From: Flavobacteriaceae bacterium
Lineage (GTDB): Bacteria > Bacteroidota > Bacteroidia > Flavobacteriales > Flavobacteriaceae
Reading direction: 5' to 3'
DNA length: 5,187 bases
NCBI GenBank assembly: GCA_016763715.1
Contig: JAESTG010000349.1
Coordinates: 1 to 5,187, forward strand
Within the stretch, counting starts at the first letter, position 1. The number at the start of each line of letters is the position of its first letter. Made by a program: the position numbers and the translations under genes. The notes below the pieces were generated by a model. That model ran no database searches, was not told the DNA's origin, and was given only the letters and a program-made list of their open reading frames with translations. Positions 1-5,187 of this stretch are shown piece after piece.

Positions 1-1
1 T

Positions 2-88
2 ACTCACGAAGAAGACATTGCAAAGCGTGCCCGCCGTATTATTAGATTGCGAGACGGAATGATTGAAAGTGACATTAGAAATAGTTAG
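2..88 (+). CDS. ABC transporter ATP-binding protein, C-terminal end only (5' truncated)
   Basis: Reading from base 2, 28 codons end at TAG (86-88). The peptide begins Thr-His-Glu-Glu-Asp-Ile-Ala and continues through Arg-Arg-Ile-Ile-Arg-Leu-Arg-Asp-Gly-Met-Ile-Glu-Ser-Asp. This is the typical end of an ABC ATPase of the MacB/LolD type. The first His (bases 5-7) would be the H-loop (switch) histidine that contacts the ATP gamma-phosphate, and the 'RLRDG.I' segment is the last beta strand and turn of the nucleotide-binding domain. In this family the subunit powers export of small molecules, or lipoprotein or peptide handling, together with an FtsX-like permease. The substrate cannot be told from this fragment. 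The Walker motifs and signature lie outside the window. The family assignment rests on these 28 residues, so the subfamily is uncertain. Confidence 0.8.
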   Translation, partial: THEEDIAKRARRIIRLRDGMIESDIRNS

Positions 89-152
89 TACTTTATTTGA
101 AGTATTTACCGCTTAAAACACTTTATTATAAATATCCAAATTGCGCCTAGCA

Positions 153-160
153 TACATTTG
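153..160 (+). promoter_or_regulatory. Candidate Bacteroidetes -7 box for the small membrane protein/pduO pair
   Basis: TACATTTG matches the Bacteroidetes sigma-A -7 consensus TAnnTTTG exactly and lies 32 nt before the ATG at 193, in the gap between the ABC gene and the next gene. No TTG is found at the expected distance: the TTG at 141-143 is only 9 nt away. The -33 element is therefore missing or degenerate, which lowers confidence. If used, transcription would start near 167 and the leader would be about 25 nt. Confidence 0.4.
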
Positions 161-192
161 GAATTTGCTCACTTCTGGGCTATCTTCGTAGC

Positions 193-357
193 ATGGAATC
201 ATCCCTATTTACCGACCCCTTAATCCTCATTATTGCTGGTATATCGCTACTTGTATTGCTCTACTTTTGGAACAAGAAAAATGCCAACAGAAATCGTAAG
301 CGCAATAACAGAAGTTTTAGAAAAAATTATTACCAGCGTAAAAAAGAAAAAGAATGA
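193..357 (+). CDS. Small single-pass membrane protein with a strongly basic cytoplasmic tail
   Basis: This open frame encodes 54 residues. A short polar N-terminus (residues 1-8) is followed by one hydrophobic segment (about 9-26, Pro-Leu-Ile-Leu-Ile-Ile to Leu-Tyr-Phe-Trp), which would be a transmembrane helix. The rest (27-54) is rich in Lys, Arg and Asn, with 13 Lys/Arg among 28 residues. The positive-inside rule predicts N-out, C-in topology. Its TGA (355-357) overlaps the pduO start (354-356) as ATGA, an arrangement typical of translationally coupled genes, so it is probably real despite its size. There is no Shine-Dalgarno sequence, as usual for Bacteroidetes, and a -7 box lies 32 nt upstream. 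I do not recognise the family. The basic tail could bind nucleic acid or acidic lipid, but that is inference. A link to B12 metabolism is suggested only by the overlap. Confidence 0.72.
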   Translation: MESSLFTDPLILIIAGISLLVLLYFWNKKNANRNRKRNNRSFRKNYYQRKKEKE

Positions 358-926
358 AAGTATATACCAAAACTGGTGATAAAGGTACAACGGCATTATT
401 TGGAGGTACGCGCGTAGCAAAACACCATATTCGTATTGAGAGCTACGGAACCGTAGACGAACTGAATTCACATATTGGGTTAATTCGCGATCAAAAGGTA
501 GGTGCTAGAACACAAGAAATATTAATACATATTCAGAATAAACTATTCACGGTAGGAGCCATACTAGCAACCGCACCAGAAAAAGTTACACTTAAAAGTG
601 GCAAAGAGCGATTAAATATTCCAAAAATTGATGCAAAAGATATTGAACTGCTAGAAACTGAAATGGATCAAATGGATTCAAATTTACCACCAATGACTCA
701 TTTTGTACTGCCTGGGGGTCATACCACCGCGTCATATTGTCACATAGCTCGCTGTGTTTGCCGTCGTGCCGAGCGTTTAGCAACTCTTTTACACGAATCT
801 GAACCCATTGACGAACATGTTTTAATGTATCTTAATAGACTTTCTGACTATCTCTTTGTGCTGGCACGAAAATTGTCCAAAGACTTGCAAGCAAATGAGA
901 TAAAATGGGTTCCAAAGAAAATATAG
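354..926 (+). CDS. pduO: PduO-type ATP:cob(I)alamin adenosyltransferase
   Basis: The enzyme transfers the 5'-deoxyadenosyl group of ATP to cob(I)alamin, giving adenosylcobalamin (EC 2.5.1.17), in the cytoplasm. The 190 residues match the usual length of the PduO/MmaB family. The N-terminus YTKTGDKGTTALFGGTRV (residues 4-21) is the family's ATP-binding signature, followed by the segment Tyr31-Gly-Thr-Val-Asp35-Glu-Leu-Asn38. LPGG lies at 119-122. The helix with Arg133, Arg137, Arg138, Glu140 and Arg141 carries the arginines that bind triphosphate, and Asp35 and Arg133 are positioned as the salt-bridge pair known in the Lactobacillus enzyme. The family's Asn-Arg-Leu-Ser-Asp-Tyr-Leu-Phe motif lies at 161-168. 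All key residues appear intact. The ATG at 354 is supported by the conserved N-terminus and the ATGA overlap with the upstream gene. Annotation pipelines often call such proteins cob(I)yrinic acid a,c-diamide adenosyltransferase (cobO), although CobO/BtuR is a different fold. In this setting the product likely serves methylmalonyl-CoA mutase or another B12 enzyme; that role is inferred, as no such gene is in the window. Confidence 0.95.
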   Translation: MKVYTKTGDKGTTALFGGTRVAKHHIRIESYGTVDELNSHIGLIRDQKVGARTQEILIHIQNKLFTVGAILATAPEKVTLKSGKERLNIPKIDAKDIELLETEMDQMDSNLPPMTHFVLPGGHTTASYCHIARCVCRRAERLATLLHESEPIDEHVLMYLNRLSDYLFVLARKLSKDLQANEIKWVPKKI

Positions 927-1012
927 CCTAAAATTATTTATTTTGTAAGCGCTTGTTTTACAGGTGTTTAAAAACGTTCTTTAAAATAAAGCAGAAATAA
1001 TTCTTTTTTACC

Positions 1013-1042
1013 TTGACTTTTTCAGTTAAAAAATTATTTTTG
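1013..1042 (+). promoter_or_regulatory. Bacteroidetes-type promoter of the DUF2795-like gene
   Basis: TTG at 1013-1015 (as TTGAC), a 19-nt AT-rich spacer, and TATTTTTG at 1035-1042 give a full match to the Bacteroidetes consensus TTG-N(about 19)-TAnnTTTG. Transcription would start near 1048-1050, leaving a leader of about 20 nt before the ATG at 1069. It is the best promoter match in the window and indicates that this gene is transcribed independently of pduO. Confidence 0.7.
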
Positions 1043-1068
1043 CAAAAAATTAAACCTTTAATTCTCCT

Positions 1069-1290
1069 ATGTACTGGACATTAGAATTGGCATCGTATTT
1101 AAGTGATGCACCCTGGCCCGCAACCAAAGATGAATTGATCGATTACGCAATTAGAACAGGAGCCCCTTTGGAGGTTGTTGAAAATCTTCAAGCAATTGAA
1201 GATGAAGGCGATTCGTATGATTCAATTGAAGAGATTTGGCCAGATTATCCAACAGATGATGATTATCTGTGGAATGAAGATGAATATTAA
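1069..1290 (+). CDS. Small acidic DUF2795-like protein
   Basis: This gene encodes 73 residues. I recognise it as the short DUF2795-domain protein common in Flavobacteriia, by its Trp-Thr-Leu-Glu-Leu-Ala start, the Ala-Pro-Trp-Pro-Ala-Thr-Lys-Asp-Glu-Leu stretch (14-23) and the Glu-Glu-Ile-Trp-Pro-Asp-Tyr-Pro motif (54-61). The function is unknown. The first 40 residues look like a small helical domain: Leu/Ile/Ala-rich helices around Pro15, Pro17 and Gly31-Ala-Pro33. The second half is an acidic tail rich in Asp, Glu, Tyr and Trp. In total there are 21 Asp/Glu and only two basic residues (Lys20, Arg29). There is no signal peptide or membrane segment, so it is probably cytoplasmic. It has its own consensus promoter and a strong terminator just after it, so it appears monocistronic. 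The ATG at 1069 is the first in-frame start after the promoter, and no Shine-Dalgarno sequence precedes it. The family name is from memory of the motif pattern. Confidence 0.88.
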   Translation: MYWTLELASYLSDAPWPATKDELIDYAIRTGAPLEVVENLQAIEDEGDSYDSIEEIWPDYPTDDDYLWNEDEY

Positions 1291-1334
1291 TTGTTATGCT
1301 CTTAACGGAGTACATTAACTTTAAATAATAACCG

Positions 1335-1365
1335 AAAAAGTCTCAAATTGTTGAGACTTTTTTTT
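1335..1365 (+). terminator. Strong intrinsic terminator after the DUF2795-like gene
   Basis: A perfect inverted repeat has arms at 1335-1346 and 1351-1362, with core GTCTCAA pairing with TTGAGAC and flanking A:T pairs. The loop is ATTG (1347-1350), and the 3' arm runs into eight T (1358-1365). It lies 45 nt after the stop codon. The A-run on the 5' side would also form a hairpin with a U-tract on the opposite strand, but no gene converges here. Confidence 0.9.
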
Positions 1366-1393
1366 GCTCAAAACGCAACCATTAAAAACCGTT

Positions 1394-1419
1394 AAACCAC
1401 TTGTCTATTTGGTTTTTTT
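1394..1419 (+). terminator. Possible second, weaker terminator hairpin upstream of secA
   Basis: AAACCA (1394-1399) can pair with TGGTTT (1410-1415) around a 10-nt loop, with a run of seven T (1413-1419) and, after GC, nine more T (1422-1430). An alternative pairing of AAAAACC (1384-1390) with GGTTTTT (1411-1417) is also possible. The stem is short and AT-rich, so it could be a back-up to the terminator at 1335-1365 or chance in AT-rich sequence. It overlaps the best promoter candidate for secA. Confidence 0.3.
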
Positions 1420-1431
1420 GCTTTTTTTTTG
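1401..1431 (+). promoter_or_regulatory. Weak promoter candidate for secA
   Basis: TTG (1401-1403), a 20-nt spacer and TTTTTTTG (1424-1431) fit TTG-N(17-23)-TAnnTTTG except for the A at position 2 of the -7 box. A second -7-like box, TCTATTTG (1404-1411), has no TTG at the right distance. Because a strong terminator precedes this gap, secA needs a promoter between about 1366 and 1489, and this is the best match seen. It would give a leader of about 50 nt. The T-runs make a chance match likely. Confidence 0.28.
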
Positions 1432-1489
1432 TGTTGCTGAATAATGGGACATTTTCTCTCTTTACTGAGCCTTAAACTAAATTGACACC

Positions 1490-4400
1490 ATGGGACTTTT
1501 AGACAACGTATTAAAAGTATTTATAGGAGATAAATCCAAAAAAGACATAGGTAATATTCAACCCTTTGTTGATGAAATTAAAAAGCACGAAGCAACCATA
1601 TCTGCACTTTCGGTAGATGAATTGCGATCTAAGTCGAATGCTTTCAGAAAGATTATCAAAGAGGATCAAAAAGAAATCCAAGATCAAATTGATACCCTCG
1701 AATCGGAAACAGACACCGAAGAAGACATTGATAAAAAAGAAGAGATCTATAATAAAATAGATGCACTTAAAAAAGATCGGTACGAAATTGAAAAAGTATC
1801 GTTAGACAAAATACTTCCTGAAGCCTTCGCAGTAATCAAGGAAACTGCAAAACGATTTACAGAAAACCAAACAATTACATCTACAGCAACTGCATATGAC
1901 AGAGAACTCTCTGGCAGTAAAGACTATGTTACTTTGGATGGCGATAAAGCCATCTGGAAAAACTCTTGGGATGCTGCTGGAAAAGAAATTACTTGGGATA
2001 TGATACACTACGATGTGCAACTCGTTGGTGGTGTTGCCCTCCATCAAGGAAAAGTAACAGAAATGCATACGGGGGAAGGAAAAACTTTAGTTGCCACGCT
2101 CCCAGTATATCTCAATGCTTTGGCAGGGAACGGTGTTCACCTAGTTACCGTGAATGATTATCTAGCACGACGTGATAGTGCGTGGATGGCTCCTATTTTC
2201 GAATTTCACGGAATGACTGTAGATTGTATTGACAACCACAGACCCAATAGTGAAGAGCGTCGAAATGCTTACAATGCAGACATCACTTATGGAACCAATA
2301 ATGAATTTGGCTTCGACTACCTACGTGATAATATGGCTCATGCACCAAAAGATTTGGTACAACGCCCACACCACTACGCAATAGTGGATGAAGTAGATAG
2401 CGTCTTGATTGATGATGCTCGTACTCCATTAATTATTTCGGGACCAGTACCAGAAGGAGACCGTCACGAATTCAACGAATTGAAGCCAAAAATTGCCGAC
2501 CTAGTTAACATTCAAAAAAAGTATCTCACAGGAGTTTTATCTGAGGCCAAGCGATTAATCAAAGAAGGAGACAGTAAAGAAGGTGGTTTTCAATTATTAA
2601 GAGTTTTTCGAGGATTACCTAAAAATAAAGCGCTTATTAAATTTCTTTCTGAAGAAGGTGTAAAACAAATCCTTCAGAAAACAGAAAATACTTATATGGC
2701 AGACAACAATCGGGAAATGCCGAAAGTTGATGCTGAACTCTATTTTGTTATAGATGAAAAGACAAATCAAGTAGATCTATCTGATAAAGGGGTGGACTAT
2801 TTATCGGGAAGCGAAAATCCAGATTTTTTCGTTATGCCAGAAATTGGTACAGAAATCGCCAAAATAGAAAAGCAAGGTCTTTCTCCGGAAGAAGAGGCGT
2901 TACTAAAAGAAGATCTTTTCCGTGATTTTGGAGTGAAGAGCGAACGTATCCACACCATGAGTCAGTTATTGAAAGCCTTCACCATGTTCGAAAAAGACGA
3001 CCAATATGTCGTGATGGAAAACAAGGTAATGATTGTTGATGAGCAAACTGGACGTATCATGGATGGTCGGAGATACAGCGACGGACTCCACCAAGCGATT
3101 GAAGCCAAAGAAAACGTAAAGATTGAAGCAGTAACACAAACATTTGCAACGGTTACACTTCAAAATTACTTCAGAATGTACAAGAAACTGTCCGGAATGA
3201 CAGGTACAGCAGTAACAGAGGCGGGAGAATTATGGGAAATTTATGAACTCGATGTAGTTGAAATCCCAACCAACCGACCCATCACACGTGACGATCGCGA
3301 AGACAAAATCTATAAGACCAAACGTGAAAAATACAATGCAGTTATTGAGGAAGTTACAGAACTTTCTCAGTCTGGGCGTCCTGTATTAATTGGTACTACC
3401 TCTGTTGAAATTTCAGAATTATTAAGTCGAATGTTAAGCATTCGAAATGTACATCACAACGTATTGAATGCGGAACTGCATAAGAAAGAAGCAGATATTG
3501 TAGCTGAAGCAGGTGATGCTGGGGTTGTTACCATTGCAACCAACATGGCTGGTCGTGGAACAGATATTAAATTAAGTGATGAAGTAAAAGCTGCCGGAGG
3601 ATTGGCAATTGTTGGTACCGAACGTCACGATTCACGTCGTGTTGATAGACAGTTACGTGGTCGTAGTGGTCGTCAAGGAGATCCTGGTAGTTCACAGTTT
3701 TATGTATCATTGGAAGATAATTTAATGCGTCTCTTTGGTAGTGAACGAATTGCCAAAATGAAGGACAGAATGGGGTTAAAAGAAGGCGAAGTAATTCAGC
3801 ATTCTATGATTTCCAAATCTATTGAACGAGCGCAGAAAAAAGTAGAAGAGAATAACTTCGGAATTAGAAAGCGATTACTGGAATATGATGATGTGATGAA
3901 CGCCCAACGTGAAGTGGTCTACAAACGTCGTTACCATGCATTGTTTGGAGAACGTCTACGTGTTGATATTGCAAACATGATTTATGATACTGCCGAGATT
4001 GTAGTAGAAACGAATAAAGGAGCCGATGATTATAAGAACTTTGAGTTCGAATTGATTCGCTATTTCTCTATGAGTTCTCCTATTTCAGAAAACGAATTTA
4101 AAGATGGAACAGTACAGGATATAGCAGGGAAGCTCTACAAAGCAGCATTGAATCACTATCAAGAAAAGATGGTGCGTAATGCAGATATGGCTTTTCCAGT
4201 AATTAAAAATGTCTACGAAACTCAAAAAGACAAGTATAAAAGAATTCTAGTTCCATTTACAGATGGTGTAAAAACACTTAATGTTGCTACAGACCTTGAA
4301 ACAGCCTATGAAACTAAAGGAAAACAGCTTATAAATGACTTTGAAAAGAATATCACTCTTGCCATCATAGACGACGCTTGGAAAACCCACTTGAGAAAAA

Positions 4401-4849
4401 TGGATGAGTTGAAGCAATCAGTTCAACTAGCGGTACACGAACAAAAAGACCCCTTATTAATTAATAAGTTCGAGGCTTTTGAATTGTTTAAAGCAATGAT
4501 CGATAAGGTAAATAAAGAGGTCCTTTCATTCTTATTCAAAGGGGAGTTGCCACAAGAAAACCAAGAACAAATACGAGAGGCACAACAAACCCAACCAAAA
4601 CAAAAACTGAACGAACAAAAAGATGAGATTCAGAACTTAGATGAACGTTCAGCCGAAGCTCAAGCCGCAGGAAATACACAACCACAGCGTCAGCGAATAA
4701 CGGAGACTATTACTCGTGAACAACCTAAGATTGGCCGTAATGATAAGGTTGCCATAAAACATGTAATGAGTGGTGAAAATAAGGCGTTAAAGTACAAACA
4801 AGCTATCCCATTAATTCAAAAAGGAGAATGGGTACTTGTAGAGGAGTAA
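1490..4849 (+). CDS. secA: Preprotein translocase motor ATPase SecA
   Basis: SecA drives unfolded preproteins through the SecYEG channel by ATP hydrolysis at the cytoplasmic membrane. The 1119 residues exceed the 901 of E. coli SecA but are usual for Flavobacteriia. The start MGLLDNVLKVFIGDKS is the family N-terminus. NBD1 has the Walker A GEGKT (195-199, Lys198) and the DEVD Walker B (300-303). The preprotein cross-linking domain lies at about 315-505, with NBD1 resuming at VDEQTGR (516-522) and MTGTA (570-574). NBD2 holds TNMAGRGTD (684-692) and QLRGRSGRQGD (721-731), with the arginine fingers Arg725 and Arg728. The scaffold helix has EYDDV at 798-802, followed by the helical wing domain, and DDAWKTHL (961-968) belongs to the IRA1-like hairpin. 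A Gln-rich linker (about 1021-1080) leads to a tail without the Cys/His zinc motif. Insertions before Lys198 (about 90 residues) and between DEVD and VDEQTGR (about 90) explain the length; these counts compare with E. coli from memory. A strong terminator upstream suggests separate transcription. No frameshift is seen. Confidence 0.99.
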   Translation: MGLLDNVLKVFIGDKSKKDIGNIQPFVDEIKKHEATISALSVDELRSKSNAFRKIIKEDQKEIQDQIDTLESETDTEEDIDKKEEIYNKIDALKKDRYEIEKVSLDKILPEAFAVIKETAKRFTENQTITSTATAYDRELSGSKDYVTLDGDKAIWKNSWDAAGKEITWDMIHYDVQLVGGVALHQGKVTEMHTGEGKTLVATLPVYLNALAGNGVHLVTVNDYLARRDSAWMAPIFEFHGMTVDCIDNHRPNSEERRNAYNADITYGTNNEFGFDYLRDNMAHAPKDLVQRPHHYAIVDEVDSVLIDDARTPLIISGPVPEGDRHEFNELKPKIADLVNIQKKYLTGVLSEAKRLIKEGDSKEGGFQLLRVFRGLPKNKALIKFLSEEGVKQILQKTENTYMADNNREMPKVDAELYFVIDEKTNQVDLSDKGVDYLSGSENPDFFVMPEIGTEIAKIEKQGLSPEEEALLKEDLFRDFGVKSERIHTMSQLLKAFTMFEKDDQYVVMENKVMIVDEQTGRIMDGRRYSDGLHQAIEAKENVKIEAVTQTFATVTLQNYFRMYKKLSGMTGTAVTEAGELWEIYELDVVEIPTNRPITRDDREDKIYKTKREKYNAVIEEVTELSQSGRPVLIGTTSVEISELLSRMLSIRNVHHNVLNAELHKKEADIVAEAGDAGVVTIATNMAGRGTDIKLSDEVKAAGGLAIVGTERHDSRRVDRQLRGRSGRQGDPGSSQFYVSLEDNLMRLFGSERIAKMKDRMGLKEGEVIQHSMISKSIERAQKKVEENNFGIRKRLLEYDDVMNAQREVVYKRRYHALFGERLRVDIANMIYDTAEIVVETNKGADDYKNFEFELIRYFSMSSPISENEFKDGTVQDIAGKLYKAALNHYQEKMVRNADMAFPVIKNVYETQKDKYKRILVPFTDGVKTLNVATDLETAYETKGKQLINDFEKNITLAIIDDAWKTHLRKMDELKQSVQLAVHEQKDPLLINKFEAFELFKAMIDKVNKEVLSFLFKGELPQENQEQIREAQQTQPKQKLNEQKDEIQNLDERSAEAQAAGNTQPQRQRITETITREQPKIGRNDKVAIKHVMSGENKALKYKQAIPLIQKGEWVLVEE

Positions 4850-4883
4850 GGTTCTTAATTTTATAATCCTCGACTACAAAGCC

Positions 4884-4914
4884 TTGATTTAGAGATAGCT
4901 TTTTTGTACTTTCA
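4884..4914 (+). promoter_or_regulatory. Weak promoter candidate for the lipoprotein gene
   Basis: TTG (4884-4886), a 20-nt spacer and TACTTTCA (4907-4914) have the geometry of a Bacteroidetes promoter, but the -7 box matches only TA and the first two T of TTTG. The implied start near 4920 would leave only about 12 nt before the ATG. Alternatively the lipoprotein gene could be read through from secA, as no convincing terminator lies in the 82-nt gap. Confidence 0.22.
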
Positions 4915-4931
4915 GAAGTAAAATTGAAAAG

Positions 4932-5187
4932 ATGAAAAAGCTATTTTTTTTATGCCTGTTCGGCTTGCTATTATCATGTAGCTCAGACGACAAGAATACC
5001 ACCACCGAAATAGAAGTCGATTTAACAATAGATCATTATAAAACCACTTCACTCTTACACGGTACAGCTTTCGTTGTTTCTGAAAATGGAGCAGAACGAC
5101 AATTCCAAATTCCAGTTATTTCTGGTTTTGATTTCCAGCAAGGATTTCGTTATCAACTAAGAGCCAAACGAATAACCACAGTAAATA
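4932..5187 (+). CDS. Outer-membrane/surface lipoprotein, probably DUF4377 family (3' truncated)
   Basis: The frame opens at ATG 4932 and is still open at the window end, giving 85 complete codons. Residues 1-15 are a lipoprotein signal peptide: Met-Lys-Lys, a hydrophobic Leu/Phe-rich core, and the lipobox Leu13-Leu14-Ser15-Cys16. Signal peptidase II should cleave before Cys16, which is then lipidated. The mature protein begins Cys-Ser-Ser-Asp-Asp; acidic residues just after the Cys are the lipoprotein export signal that sends Bacteroidetes lipoproteins to the cell surface. The part from about 28 on looks beta-rich. The segments His-Gly-Thr-Ala-Phe-Val-Val (46-52) and Ile-Ser-Gly-Phe-Asp-Phe-Gln-Gln-Gly-Phe-Arg-Tyr-Gln-Leu resemble the DUF4377 pattern as I recall it. 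The function of that domain is unknown. The protein would be secreted through the SecA machinery encoded just upstream, but functional linkage is not implied. Lipoprotein call firm; DUF4377 assignment moderate. Confidence 0.88.
   Translation, partial: MKKLFFLCLFGLLLSCSSDDKNTTTEIEVDLTIDHYKTTSLLHGTAFVVSENGAERQFQIPVISGFDFQQGFRYQLRAKRITTVN

Noticed and set aside
87..106. AGTACTT/AAGTATT hairpin overlapping the stop of the ABC gene
   Set aside because: Seven AT-rich pairs including one G-U, a 6-nt loop and no real T-run; too weak to call a terminator. A similar TACTT/AAGTA pairing at 4907-4920 is also likely chance.
247..471. Minus-strand 74-codon reading frame with a hydrophobic, Phe-rich product
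   Set aside because: It lies opposite the small membrane gene and the start of pduO. Its Phe-run comes from the AAA/GAA-rich Lys tail on the + strand, and no promoter or conserved motif is seen.
592..783. Minus-strand 63-codon frame inside pduO
   Set aside because: Antisense shadow of a clearly conserved gene, with no recognisable domain.
944..991. Two small inverted repeats after pduO: TGTAA/TTACA (944-962, enclosing part of AAGCGCTT) and CTTTA/TAAAG (979-991)
   Set aside because: Five-base stems of almost pure A/T with no adjacent T-run. Either could be part of a weak terminator, but neither stands out from the AT-rich background.
1717..1730. 14-nt identity CGAAGAAGACATTG shared with bases 7-20
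   Set aside because: Both copies are in coding sequence for Glu-Glu-Asp-Ile and flanks do not match, so coincidence is the simplest explanation rather than a repeat.
1802..2157. Minus-strand frame 1802-2068 and + strand frame 1966-2157 inside secA
   Set aside because: Both overlap the conserved secA coding sequence in other frames, and their Cys/Trp-rich products resemble out-of-frame translation.
2966..3163. Minus-strand 65-codon frame inside secA
   Set aside because: Antisense shadow over a conserved NBD1 stretch (VDEQTGR region).
4878..4905. AAAGC/GCTTT pairing followed by TTT after secA
   Set aside because: Only a 5-bp stem around an unpaired loop of about 15 nt, so not a convincing intrinsic terminator.

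Overview
The window looks like a chromosomal fragment from a member of the Bacteroidetes, most likely the Flavobacteriia. Four observations support this. The sequence is AT-rich. Shine-Dalgarno sequences are absent in front of the starts. There are Bacteroidetes-type promoter elements (TTG about 19-20 nt before TAnnTTTG). The proteins are of a recognisable flavobacterial type: a roughly 1119-residue SecA with lineage-type insertions, a small acidic DUF2795-like protein, and a lipoprotein whose lipobox Cys is followed by Ser-Ser-Asp-Asp. All genes are on the + strand.

Layout. Bases 2-88 are the last 28 codons of an ABC transporter ATP-binding subunit. A 104-nt gap with a good -7 box (153-160) leads into a two-gene unit. 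The first gene is a 54-residue membrane protein with a very basic tail (193-357). Its stop overlaps, as ATGA, the start of a PduO-type ATP:cob(I)alamin adenosyltransferase (354-926). A 142-nt AT-rich gap contains the best promoter of the window (1013-1042), which serves a 73-residue, extremely acidic DUF2795-like protein (1069-1290). A strong intrinsic terminator (1335-1365) closes that gene. A second, weaker hairpin with T-runs (1394-1419) and a possible promoter (1401-1431) precede secA (1490-4849). An 82-nt gap then leads to a lipoprotein gene that runs off the right edge (4932-5187), probably of the DUF4377 family.

How the genes relate. SecA is the ATPase motor of the general secretion pathway, and the downstream lipoprotein is the kind of substrate that pathway exports. 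The adenosyltransferase makes coenzyme B12. The terminator and separate promoters suggest that most of these genes are neighbours and not one operon; the clear exception is the overlapping membrane protein/adenosyltransferase pair. The window is mostly ordinary housekeeping sequence. No mobile element, CRISPR array, tRNA or rRNA was found. The points most worth a second look are the SecA C-terminus (no zinc-binding cysteines, a different tail in their place), the large insertions in SecA, and the two small, oppositely charged proteins.
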